From JAQVWU01 sp964628455 (lineage in GTDB: Bacteria > Bacillota > Clostridia > Oscillospirales > CAG-272): a stretch of 21,590 nt of DNA. Under the pieces are notes generated by a model, which saw nothing but the letters and a program-made list of their open reading frames with translations, was not told the origin of the DNA and ran no database searches. This document shows positions 6,865-14,268 of the stretch, in pieces. A program made the translations under genes and the position numbers. Location: the NCBI GenBank assembly GCA_964628455.1, contig CAZVPD010000053.1:1-21590 (forward strand), given 5' to 3'. Every line of letters begins with the position of its first letter. Within the stretch, counting starts at the first letter, position 1.

Positions 6865-8847
6865 TCAGTGAACGATTTTATCGAGAGGCAGTTCTCTGAA
6901 GGACGGGTTGGTTTCCGCTGCCATCTTCATCAGTGCCGGTATCTGATCGAAATTCAGAATCGGTGTGTCGGCTGAAAGCTCGCTGTTGTAACCGATGACG
7001 TTGCCGAATTCGGGTTTTCCGTATTCGAAATTGATGTCGACGGGCTTGTGGCATATCAGGGCGTTGTTTTCGATGCGGCAGCCGTGCGGGTAACGCTGCA
7101 CGGTGTCGGGGTCCCACGAAAGATATTCGCTTATGCGGGGGTAGTGTTTTTTCCAGATCTCGTTCTGCCATGGCGTCTGAGCGAGATAAATCAGGTGCTG
7201 ACCGCCTTCTTTGAGAGATTCGGGATAGCCGTAAGCATGGAAACGGATGGAATACTGCGATTTTGCGCGTTTTCCGACAATAAGATTGTTTTCAAAAACA
7301 ATATCGTGCCCCCCGTGAAGCAGGCATGCGGACTGAACGTTCAAAAAAATATTGCCGTAAAAAGTAATATTCGCCGAATTGTCGTCCGCATATACGCCGA
7401 AAATTCCGATTCCCGTGTCTGCGTCGCTTGCCATGTCATGAAAATAATTGTAACGGATGATATGACCCTGTGAGGTATAGTCCCTTCCCGTATAAAATGC
7501 CGACGCGTCGTCCGATTCGCGCAGGACGTCGTAAATTTCGTTGTATTCGATAATATTGTCGTTACCCGAGAAGAAGAGAATGCTGTGCGGGGCGTTATGC
7601 AGCTTACAGCGGGACACCGAAGCGCCGATTGCGTTCAGTCGGATACCGAAGCAATAGGTCTTACCGGTGCGGGAGCAGTTAAAGATGTCGCAGTTTTCGA
7701 TCCTGATATTCGTCGGCTCCAGCGTGTTGCGGTCGCCGGCACGGATGTCAAATCCGCCGAATCCCGTATTGAAGATTCTGCAGCGATCGAAAAGATGATT
7801 CTTTCCGCCTTTGCCGATCACGCCGAAGGGATTGTTTTTACCGTGCCCGATTTCGACGGCGCGGAAGCCGGTATTGAAGATCGAACAGTCTTCAAACGTA
7901 AGGTTTTCTCCGCCGGTTATACCGAGGGCCGTAGCGCGGGTATAACCGAAACTGAGGCCCCGGAACGTGATGTTTGCGGCTTCGTTTATCTCGAGCAGCC
8001 GGTACTTTGCGGTCACGACGCGTATGTCCGCGGCGTTGTCTGGAGCGATAAAATAAGCGCGGCCGGTCTTGGGATCAAGATACCATTCGCCGGGCATGTC
8101 GAGTTCTTCGGGTATGTTGTAAAAATAATAGCGGTGCCCCTGCCGTATGCCGTAATGTATTTTTTCACCGAGTGTGAGGGTTTTGTTTTCCGTATCGAGT
8201 TTGCCGAGAGCGACCGACGCGTCTGCCCAGTCGAAATAAAAGTATCCGTGCAGCCTGACGCCCCCGGTCGATTCCCATCTTTCGGGACGAGGGTCGCTGT
8301 AGCCGAAAGTCATGCTGTTTTTCCCGGGTTCTCCCTCTACCTTCAGATATCCGTTATTGGGATAACGCGCGGGGATCAGGGCGTTTTCATTGACAAACAG
8401 TTCGATGTCGGAATTTTGGGACAGCGGGTCGTTTCCTGCGTAAGCGGAACCGTAGCCGCCGGGCAGGTCCGGTTCGAACAGAGAAAGGTCGGTCACCAGC
8501 GTTCTTTCGGGGCAGGGCAGACGATGATACAGCGGATCGCTGCTCTCCGGCTGTTTGATCCTGTCCGGACTCACGGATTCGGAAGCATGGATGAGCACCC
8601 GTCCGCTGCCGTCCGATTCCCAGACAACGGGCCTGCCCGCTTTCCCCGAATCGTCCGCGTCAAAGCGCAGCGGGGAACCGATAAAATATTCGCCGCCAGC
8701 GATCCTGACCGTGACCGATGAAGTGTCCTTGTCCGCTAAAAGTGCGCGGACCCTGTTCTTCGCGTCGAAAATACTCCCGAACGGATGCGTTTCGGAACCG
8801 TCTCCGTCCTTCTGACCGGAATTAAGACAGATGATGAAGTCGTTCAT
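6865..8847 (-). CDS. Right-handed parallel beta-helix protein, GH141-like layout, no signal peptide
   Basis: About 660 residues. An N-terminal region with GSETHPFGSIFDAKNRVR and a VTVRIAGGEYFIGSPLRF strand is followed by a FVNENALIPARYPNNGYL element. WYLDPKTGRAYFIAPD introduces a long beta-helix of N-I-x-F/I-E-N-type coils. The core has ESDDASAFYTGRDYTSQG and IIRYNYFHDM, which resemble GH141-type carbohydrate-active enzymes and their uncharacterised relatives. Family knowledge suggests action on plant or mucin glycans (fucosidase or xylanase in characterised GH141), but that is inference. I chose ATG 8847 because a GAGG lies nine bases upstream; a GTG at 8862 would include that site. No signal peptide follows either start, so it is probably cytosolic, which is odd for this fold. 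It is separated from the aldolase gene by a terminator. Confidence 0.82.
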   Translation of the reverse strand: MNDFIICLNSGQKDGDGSETHPFGSIFDAKNRVRALLADKDTSSVTVRIAGGEYFIGSPLRFDADDSGKAGRPVVWESDGSGRVLIHASESVSPDRIKQPESSDPLYHRLPCPERTLVTDLSLFEPDLPGGYGSAYAGNDPLSQNSDIELFVNENALIPARYPNNGYLKVEGEPGKNSMTFGYSDPRPERWESTGGVRLHGYFYFDWADASVALGKLDTENKTLTLGEKIHYGIRQGHRYYFYNIPEELDMPGEWYLDPKTGRAYFIAPDNAADIRVVTAKYRLLEINEAANITFRGLSFGYTRATALGITGGENLTFEDCSIFNTGFRAVEIGHGKNNPFGVIGKGGKNHLFDRCRIFNTGFGGFDIRAGDRNTLEPTNIRIENCDIFNCSRTGKTYCFGIRLNAIGASVSRCKLHNAPHSILFFSGNDNIIEYNEIYDVLRESDDASAFYTGRDYTSQGHIIRYNYFHDMASDADTGIGIFGVYADDNSANITFYGNIFLNVQSACLLHGGHDIVFENNLIVGKRAKSQYSIRFHAYGYPESLKEGGQHLIYLAQTPWQNEIWKKHYPRISEYLSWDPDTVQRYPHGCRIENNALICHKPVDINFEYGKPEFGNVIGYNSELSADTPILNFDQIPALMKMAAETNPSFRELPLDKIVH

Positions 8848-8899
8848 GATTTTTATCCTCACAATTTAAAGAATGAAATCGTTTGGCTGAACGGATAAT

Positions 8900-8960
8900 C
8901 GGATGACAGGCCGTAACGCTCCCGGCGGCAATATAAAAGCGAATATTTTGTTGTCATCCG
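8900..8960. promoter_or_regulatory. Promoter region with flanking 9-bp inverted repeat, upstream of the beta-helix gene
   Basis: A perfect inverted repeat (cggatgaca at 8900-8908, tgtcatccg at 8952-8960) brackets 43 bases. On the minus strand the interval holds a possible promoter: ATGACA overlapping the outer arm, a 16-bp spacer, and TATATT. The layout suits a regulator that binds both arms, but neither hexamer is strong. Confidence 0.35.
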
Positions 8961-8970
8961 GGATCCGGAG

Positions 8971-9007
8971 AAAACGTAAAACAAGGCGCGCCCCGGCGGC
9001 ACGCCCT
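8971..9007 (-). terminator. Intrinsic terminator after the aldolase gene
   Basis: On the minus strand, AGGGCGUGC (9007-8999) pairs GCGCGCCUU (8991-8983) with two wobbles and a 7-base loop, followed by guuuuacguuuu (8982-8971). It sits five bases past the aldolase stop. Confidence 0.7.
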
Positions 9008-9012
9008 GTCAT

Positions 9013-9681
9013 TTATACGGGCTTTATTCTGGACCCTTCGCCTGCGGTGATTAAGATCTTATTCTGTTGTTCCTGCGTCAGTTCACGGGCGGAATTTAAA
9101 ACAAAGCGCGAATACATGTAAATTATGGCGTAATTTTCAAGAGATTCCAAACGGAACCAGGCTTCGTGCAGATCCTTTCCCCAGGTGAGTGCGCCGTGGT
9201 TTGCAAGCAGGACGGCGCGGTGCGTACGGGCGAACGGAGCGACCGAATCCGGAACTTCGGATGTGCCGGGCGTCGCGTAGGGCGCCAGCGGTACTTCGCC
9301 GAGGATGACAAGCGCCTCGGGATATACGTTTTTATCAAGGGGGATATGAGCTACGGCGAAAGCGGTTGCTGCGGGGGGATGGGCGTGCGCAACCGCGCCG
9401 ATCTGCGGATTTTCACGGTAAAGGCGCAGGTGCATGGCTGATTCGGATGATTTGCCCCGGTTTCCTGCGACTATATTGCCTTCGAGGTCAACGGTGATCA
9501 GCATATCGGGAGTCATTTCGCCTTTTGATACCCCTGTCGGGGTGATTAAAACAAGACCGGCGGATATGCGGACGCTTATATTGCCGTCATTTGATGCGAC
9601 AAAACCGCGTTCATACATACGCCTGCCTGTATCGACGATCGCGGCGCGCGCGGCGTCGGTTTCGGGATAAAGAAGATCCAT
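9013..9681 (-). CDS. Class II aldolase (fuculose-phosphate aldolase / MtnB / 5-deoxyribulose-phosphate aldolase family)
   Basis: A 222-residue zinc aldolase/epimerase-fold protein. The phosphate-binding motifs SNDGNIS (Ser30-Ser36) and TPTGVSKG are followed by SSESAMH with Glu80, the likely catalytic acid/base. Zinc ligands are His99 and His101 (HAHPP) and His162 (NHGALTWG). Sequence alone does not separate fuculose-1-P aldolase, methylthioribulose-1-P dehydratase (MtnB) and the DHAP-shunt aldolases (Ald2/DrdA type). The neighbour decides best: it lies 42 bases downstream of an mtnA-type isomerase in the same unit. The product would then be DHAP plus an aldehyde (acetaldehyde, or 2-methylthioacetaldehyde from methylthioadenosine). 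Start ATG 9681 has a GAGG site. Confidence 0.85.
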   Translation of the reverse strand: MDLLYPETDAARAAIVDTGRRMYERGFVASNDGNISVRISAGLVLITPTGVSKGEMTPDMLITVDLEGNIVAGNRGKSSESAMHLRLYRENPQIGAVAHAHPPAATAFAVAHIPLDKNVYPEALVILGEVPLAPYATPGTSEVPDSVAPFARTHRAVLLANHGALTWGKDLHEAWFRLESLENYAIIYMYSRFVLNSARELTQEQQNKILITAGEGSRIKPV

Positions 9682-9723
9682 TGACTTGCTGACCTCGTTC
9701 TGTTGTATTTACGGAAGGTTGTT

Positions 9724-10800
9724 TTACTGTTTCATAACGCCGGCGATCGATTCGGCGTAGGGCGGACGGAGGATGCCGCGGTCGGTTACGATTGCGGTGA
9801 TCAGTTTGTTTTCGGTATAGTCGAAAGCGGGATTGTATACCGAAACGCCGTCGGGAGCCATCCGGGTTTGATACCACATATCCGTCACCTCGTCGGGCCG
9901 GCGCAGTTCGATTTCAATATCGCCGCCGGAAGGGCAGTTCATATCGACGGTCGATACCGGCGCGACGACATAAAACGGTATGCCGTAATATGCGGCCAGT
10001 ATGGCGACGCCGGAAGTGCCGATTTTATTGCAGGCGTCCCCGTTCCGGGCGATCCGGTCGGCCCCGACGAAAACCGCCTGTATCAGGCCGTTTTTCATCA
10101 CCTGAGAAGCCATATTGTCGCAGATCACCGTGACGTCGACGCCGTCGGCGCACAGCTCGTATGCCGACAGCCGGATACCCTGAAGCAGGGGACGCGTTTC
10201 ATCGGTATAAACATGGAAATTCATGCCTTGTTCGCGTCCGAGATGGATTGGGGCGAGAGCGGTTCCGTAACGCACAGCCGCAAGCTGTCCGGCATTGCAG
10301 TGGGTCAGTATGCCGTCGCCGTCTTTGATAAGCGTCAGTCCGTATTCGCCCAGCGCTCTGCACGAGGCTATGTCACGGTCGCGGACAGACATCGCTTCGG
10401 TCCTGAGCCTGTTAACGATCGGTCCGATGCCTTTTCCGGCAGCGGAAAGCGCCGCTCCGAACATCAGGTCGAGGGCCCAGAACAGGTTGACGGCGGTGGG
10501 ACGGGAGGAGGCCAGGTAGTCGCGGGCCTGTTTGAGTTCCCTGAAAAATTCGTCTTCTCCGCGCGCTGTCGCGGCAATGTTTTTTGCGGCCAGATATAGG
10601 CCTATAGCGGCGGAAACCCCGATTGCCGGAGCGCCGCGCACCCGCAGAGACCGGATGGCTTCGCGGATCTCAGGCTGTCCGGTCAGCGTCAGCATAACCG
10701 TTTCGCCGGGCAGACGCGTCTGGTCGATGATGATCAATGCGCTGTTTTCGTCATCCAGCGCAACGGTGTCGGGGATCGGCTGCCGTTTAAAGAATTCCAT
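9724..10800 (-). CDS. mtnA: S-methyl-5-thioribose-1-phosphate isomerase / 5-deoxyribose-1-phosphate isomerase
   Basis: A 358-residue aldose-ketose isomerase of the MtnA/eIF2B-like family, close to the usual ~350. RVRGAPAIGVSAA (near 53) binds the phosphate. THCNAGQLA contains the catalytic Cys168 and GADRIARNGDACNKIGT the catalytic Asp248. DETRPLLQGIRLSAYEL and CDNMASQVM are conserved. MtnA converts methylthioribose-1-P to methylthioribulose-1-P; DrdI-type homologues act on 5-deoxyribose-1-P. The class II aldolase next to it favours a DHAP-shunt type salvage of methylthioadenosine or 5'-deoxyadenosine. No phosphorylase, nucleosidase or kinase for the first step is in this window. It lies 44 bases after the upstream membrane-protein gene on the same strand. 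Confidence 0.93.
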   Translation of the reverse strand: MEFFKRQPIPDTVALDDENSALIIIDQTRLPGETVMLTLTGQPEIREAIRSLRVRGAPAIGVSAAIGLYLAAKNIAATARGEDEFFRELKQARDYLASSRPTAVNLFWALDLMFGAALSAAGKGIGPIVNRLRTEAMSVRDRDIASCRALGEYGLTLIKDGDGILTHCNAGQLAAVRYGTALAPIHLGREQGMNFHVYTDETRPLLQGIRLSAYELCADGVDVTVICDNMASQVMKNGLIQAVFVGADRIARNGDACNKIGTSGVAILAAYYGIPFYVVAPVSTVDMNCPSGGDIEIELRRPDEVTDMWYQTRMAPDGVSVYNPAFDYTENKLITAIVTDRGILRPPYAESIAGVMKQ

Positions 10801-10844
10801 TTAATCTCTTAATCTCTCCGTTAAATTTCAGATCCGGACGTTTT

Positions 10845-11417
10845 TTATACCGACAGGTTTGTCATAACCGTTTTTCTGTTGTGGAAAGCGAGCAGTTTAA
10901 GCACTTTGTTTGTGGCCTGGAACAGCACCATGCATTTTTCCCCCTGTGCGTTGTTAAACAGGGCATAATAATTATCGGGATGCGTTTTATAGGCTACCGC
11001 TTCGTATCTGCGTTCGATATCGGGACTGTCGGCTTCGGCTTTATATTCGTCGCGATACGGTGCGATCACCGACATGCCCGAAATGCTGACAGGTTCAAGC
11101 CATTCCTTTCTGCTTTTACGGCCGAATATATAAAATACGGAAAAATCGCCGGCCACGACCGTATACTCGTATTCTATCTGCACATAGCGGAAGGTTGCCG
11201 GGTATATGATTTTCGGCAGCAGAAAAGGGAAATACAAGGGTATGAAAATAATCAGTGCGATCGCGCCGAGATTGACCGCGAACATCACCGCCATAAGCAG
11301 AAAGGGAACCAGAAAATAGGAAATTGCCAGCATGATCCGCTTCACGCGGTATGTGCCTTCCACTTTTTTCTCGACCGTGAATTCGGCGAAATTCGCCATT
11401 TCGTTTGTCAGAGCCAT
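10845..11417 (-). CDS. Uncharacterised membrane-anchored protein
   Basis: 190 residues I cannot assign to a family with confidence. Two adjacent membrane helices occupy about residues 27-70 (IMLAISYFLVPFLLMAVMF and LGAIALIIFIPLYFPFLL). A basic/aromatic soluble domain of ~115 residues follows, rich in strands (VQIEYEYTVVAGDFSVFYIFG), which looks like a bacterial PH-like or DUF6106-type cytosolic domain. Start ATG 11417 follows a GGAGG site, and a good promoter lies 28 bases upstream of it. It is the first gene of the unit that continues into mtnA and the aldolase, but nothing in it points to that pathway. Confidence 0.8.
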   Translation of the reverse strand: MALTNEMANFAEFTVEKKVEGTYRVKRIMLAISYFLVPFLLMAVMFAVNLGAIALIIFIPLYFPFLLPKIIYPATFRYVQIEYEYTVVAGDFSVFYIFGRKSRKEWLEPVSISGMSVIAPYRDEYKAEADSPDIERRYEAVAYKTHPDNYYALFNNAQGEKCMVLFQATNKVLKLLAFHNRKTVMTNLSV

Positions 11418-11444
11418 TCCATCATCCTCCGGGGATTTTTTTTA

Positions 11445-11473
11445 ATTATAACACGGGAGCGTTGAAAAAGCAA
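11445..11473 (-). promoter_or_regulatory. Promoter of the minus-strand membrane protein-mtnA-aldolase unit
   Basis: On the minus strand: TTGCTT (11473-11468), a 17-bp spacer, and TATAAT (11450-11445). It is divergent from the plus-strand promoter 42 bases away. Confidence 0.75.
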
Positions 11474-11507
11474 CAAAATACCGTTTATTATTTCGGCTAT
11501 TATTACG

Positions 11508-11543
11508 CCTGTCATTGACTAATCGCCTGACAGGGAGTATAAT
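11508..11543 (+). promoter_or_regulatory. Promoter with overlapping inverted repeat, driving the DUF4093 unit
   Basis: TTGACT (11515-11520), a 17-bp spacer and TATAAT (11538-11543) form a near-consensus promoter. A perfect 7-bp inverted repeat, cctgtca (11508-11514) and tgacagg (11528-11534), straddles the -35 with a 13-base spacer. That is where a repressor operator would sit. Confidence 0.7.
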
Positions 11544-11581
11544 GTCAGTAATTAAACCGCGAAGGAGACGGGCGGCGCAGT

Positions 11582-12106
11582 ATGATGCGGAAATCAGGGA
11601 AACAACAAACGGGACTGCTTTTTTTTATCGCCGTCCTGCATATCGCCGCGGCTGCGGTTTCGGGTACGGTGAACATATTCTATTCTCTCCGCTTTGAAGC
11701 GGTAACGGCTGCCGGAGCCGCGCTGTCGTCTCTGACGGCCACCGCGGCGTATGTCACGGGCGCTGCTGCCGTGTGCCGGGCAAGAAGCGCGGCTGTCGCG
11801 GGTTTCGGAACCGCTTTCTGGGGCGTCAGTCTGGCCGGCTTTGTATTCTATTCCCTGTTCAATATATTCGGAATTCCGATAACCGTTTATATTCCGGGCA
11901 TGACGGCGCTGCTGCGGCTTCTGATGGTGTTTTTTACACTCCCGCTGCTTGCGGTCAACTATTTTATCGCCCTGATACCGCAACCGTGGGCTGCGTTTTT
12001 CTGCGCGATGATCCTGCCGCTCTCCCTTTTTGTTCTTAATCTGACGGTTTATATAAAAATCAAAAAGACGGCTTTTGCCGTAAAAAAACAAGATGAAGAA
12101 ACTTAA
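11582..12106 (+). CDS. Uncharacterised integral membrane protein, about five helices
   Basis: 174 residues, very hydrophobic, with helices at roughly 12-34, 39-62, 68-95, 102-130 and 137-158. It has a basic C-terminal tail (KIKKTAFAVKKQDEET). I recognise no family motif. The AAGGAG element is 14 bases before ATG 11582, so the ATG at 11585 is equally possible. Its end overlaps the next gene by 14 bases, implying coupled translation with the Toprim protein. Confidence 0.72.
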   Translation: MMRKSGKQQTGLLFFIAVLHIAAAAVSGTVNIFYSLRFEAVTAAGAALSSLTATAAYVTGAAAVCRARSAAVAGFGTAFWGVSLAGFVFYSLFNIFGIPITVYIPGMTALLRLLMVFFTLPLLAVNYFIALIPQPWAAFFCAMILPLSLFVLNLTVYIKIKKTAFAVKKQDEET

Positions 12107-12701
12107 AATCACCTTGCCGGTCATCGTCGAGGGAAAATACGACAGGCACCGGCTGTCCTCTTTCCTGGACGCGCATATTATAACGACGGACGGATTCGGC
12201 ATTTTCAGGGAAGACGAAAAAAGAGCCCTGATCCGGAGGCTGGCCGCGGAAAGAGGGATCATCGTCCTGACGGACAGCGACGGAGCCGGGCTCGTTATAA
12301 GAAATTATCTGCGTTCTTTTTTACCGCCGGAGCTCGTCAGGCATGTCTATATCCCGCAGGTCGCGGGCAGGGAACGCCGCAAGTCCTCGCCTTCGAGAGA
12401 AGGGCTCATAGGAGTCGAGGGCACGGACGAAAAAGTCCTTGTCGGGCTTTTCGAACCGTTCGCCGCGGCCGATGAAACAGGACCGGCGGAACCCGCGCTT
12501 ACAAAAGCCGATTTATACGCGGGAGGTCTGTCGGGGAGAAAGGACAGCGCGCAGCGGAGAGCCGCCTTCGCGGAGGCGGCGGGACTGCCGAAAAATCTTT
12601 CGGCCAACGCGCTTCTCGAAGCCGTCAACTTGCTGTGCCTGCAGGGAGAATACAGGATTTTTATAAAAAAATACGATGATGATTCAAAGGATAAAAAATG
12701 A
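12093..12701 (+). CDS. RNase M5-like Toprim protein with DUF4093 C-terminal domain
   Basis: 202 residues. The N-terminal Toprim domain has the catalytic glutamate in IVEGKYDR (Glu13) and the metal-binding pair in TDSDGAG (Asp61, Asp63). The next part, IPQVAGRERRKSSPSREGLIGVEG, is typical of RNase M5 and its relatives. The C-terminal ~80 residues (TKADLYAGGLSGRKDSAQRR...) are the DUF4093 domain found in Clostridia. B. subtilis RnmV matures 5S rRNA with protein L18; this paralogous form likely cleaves structured RNA, but its target is not established. No clear ribosome site precedes ATG 12093, which fits coupling to the overlapping upstream gene. An ATGA overlap joins it to the GtrA gene. Confidence 0.87.
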   Translation: MKKLKITLPVIVEGKYDRHRLSSFLDAHIITTDGFGIFREDEKRALIRRLAAERGIIVLTDSDGAGLVIRNYLRSFLPPELVRHVYIPQVAGRERRKSSPSREGLIGVEGTDEKVLVGLFEPFAAADETGPAEPALTKADLYAGGLSGRKDSAQRRAAFAEAAGLPKNLSANALLEAVNLLCLQGEYRIFIKKYDDDSKDKK

Positions 12702-13132
12702 CCGACACCAGGATAGCCCGGATCAAAGCGCTGTATAAAAAATACCGCGAACCGGTCGTATACATTTTCTTCGGCGGACTGACAACGCTGGTTGATTTCG
12801 GCGTCTATCTGATCCTGACGGACGGCTTCGGGATGAATGTTGTCGCCGCAAACAGTATTGCATGGGGAGCTGCCGTGGTTTTCGCATTCGCGGTCAACAA
12901 AGCCGTCGTCTTTACCGACAACCGCACGGATGTTCCCGTCGTTCTGGCGCAGTTTGTTTCCTTCGCATCCATGCGCGCCCTTTCCGGCGGTCTGTCGACG
13001 TTTTTTTTATGGCTGTTTGCCGAACGGTTCGGCTTCGACGACCTTGCCGTAAAAGCGATCATATCCGTTGCGGTGATCGTTTTGAACTATATTTTCAGCA
13101 AGGTGTTTATCTTTAAAAAAAGCCGTAAATAA
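12698..13132 (+). CDS. GtrA-like flippase-family membrane protein
   Basis: 144 residues with four membrane helices and the GtrA signatures YIFFGGLTTLVDFGVYLIL, FAVNKAVVFTDN and NYIFSKVFIFKK. GtrA proteins are thought to help move polyprenyl-phosphate-linked sugars across the membrane during cell-surface glycosylation. ATG 12698 overlaps the TGA of the Toprim gene. It ends four bases before the stop of the convergent nspC, leaving no room for a separate terminator; a small hairpin (cagg-aaag-cctg then ttttt, from ~13138) lies inside nspC. Confidence 0.9.
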   Translation: MTDTRIARIKALYKKYREPVVYIFFGGLTTLVDFGVYLILTDGFGMNVVAANSIAWGAAVVFAFAVNKAVVFTDNRTDVPVVLAQFVSFASMRALSGGLSTFFLWLFAERFGFDDLAVKAIISVAVIVLNYIFSKVFIFKKSRK

Positions 13133-13136
13133 GCCG

Positions 13137-14261
13137 TCAGGAAAGCCTGTTTTTAAAATCCCCGTACCCGAATCTGCGGATGATCCTGCAGTTTCCGTCC
13201 GGTTCTTTCAGGACAATGGCCGGAAGGGCCATTCCGTTGAACGTGTTGTTTTTTACCATGGTGTAAATCGCCATATCCAGAAACTCAAGCCTGTCCCCCG
13301 GCCTGAGCGGCCGGTCGAAGGAATAGTCTCCCATAATATCTCCCGCCAGGCAGGTAGGACCCCCGAGGCGGTAGGTATATTTTTTTTCACCCGCGTTCCC
13401 GGAATCTGCGAGCGGAGGACGGTAGGGCATTTCAAGGACGTCCGGCATGTGGCAGGCTGCGGATGTGTCGAGGATGGCTATGGAGACGCCGTTCTCCACG
13501 ATGTCGAGGACGGACGTCACCAGACTGCCTGCCCGGAGGGCGACCGCTTCGCCGGGCTCAAGGTAAACATCGGTCCCGTATTTGCTCCGGATGCGGGTGA
13601 TGCAGCGCTCGAGCAGTCCGATGTCATAATCATCCCGGGTGATGTGATGACCCCCTCCGAAATTTAACCACTTCATGCGGCTTAAATACCTGCCGAATTT
13701 TTCTTCGACGGCGTCAAGGGTCTTCGCAAGCGCGTCGGAATTCTGTTCGCACAGCGTGTGAAAATGAAGGCCGGAAACACTGTCAAGCGCTCCGTCCGTA
13801 AAATGCGGAGCTGTGATCCCGAGGCGTGAAAACGGGGCGCAGGGGTCGTATATGCAGTGTTCCTGAGTCGAGCATTCCGGATTGATCCTGAGCCCGATTT
13901 CCTTTCCCGCCGCGAGGACCCTGCTTCCGTATTTTTTGAGCTGGGAAAAAGAGTTGAAAAGGATATGACTGCAGAAACCGATGATCTCGTCGATTTCCTC
14001 CTCGCGGTACGCTGGGGAGAAGACATGGTTTTCTCCCCCCATTTCTTCATAACCGAGTCTGGCTTCATATAGACCGCTCGCGGCGGTGCCGTCTATAAAA
14101 CGTTTTATCAGGGGATATACCGCAAACATCGAGAATGCTTTTTGCGCAAGCAGTATTTTCGCACCTGTCCGGCGGGTGACCCCCTGCAGTATTTTTAAAT
14201 TCTTTTCAAGCGCCGCCGCGTCCACCGCGTAATACGGGGTCGGCAGATCAAAAGGTGTCAC
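13137..14261 (-). CDS. nspC: Carboxynorspermidine/carboxyspermidine decarboxylase
   Basis: PLP-dependent, alanine-racemase-fold decarboxylase that turns carboxy(nor)spermidine into (nor)spermidine. From the chosen start it has 374 residues, the normal length. It begins TPFDLPTPYYAVD, then LLAQKAFSMF with the PLP lysine (Lys41). LNFGGGHHITRDDYD and EPGEAV (235-240) bind the cofactor phosphate, and GGPTCLAGD carries the conserved Cys304 at the active site. I chose GTG 14261 because it gives the family's exact N-terminus and lies seven bases after the dehydrogenase stop. An ATG at 14321 would overlap that gene and add 20 odd residues. No clear ribosome site is seen, so coupling is likely. It is the last gene of the polyamine operon. 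Confidence 0.9.
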   Translation of the reverse strand: MTPFDLPTPYYAVDAAALEKNLKILQGVTRRTGAKILLAQKAFSMFAVYPLIKRFIDGTAASGLYEARLGYEEMGGENHVFSPAYREEEIDEIIGFCSHILFNSFSQLKKYGSRVLAAGKEIGLRINPECSTQEHCIYDPCAPFSRLGITAPHFTDGALDSVSGLHFHTLCEQNSDALAKTLDAVEEKFGRYLSRMKWLNFGGGHHITRDDYDIGLLERCITRIRSKYGTDVYLEPGEAVALRAGSLVTSVLDIVENGVSIAILDTSAACHMPDVLEMPYRPPLADSGNAGEKKYTYRLGGPTCLAGDIMGDYSFDRPLRPGDRLEFLDMAIYTMVKNNTFNGMALPAIVLKEPDGNCRIIRRFGYGDFKNRLS

Positions 14262-14268
14262 GGCGGGA

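Noticed and set aside
7585..8721. Long plus-strand open frame (378 codons) opposite the beta-helix gene
   Set aside because: Its translation has no recognisable domain, while the minus strand encodes a coherent beta-helix protein with a ribosome site; GC-rich third positions leave antisense frames open.
9703..10599. Plus-strand open frame (298 codons) opposite mtnA
   Set aside because: It is antisense to a clear MtnA with both catalytic residues, and it has no ribosome site or family features.
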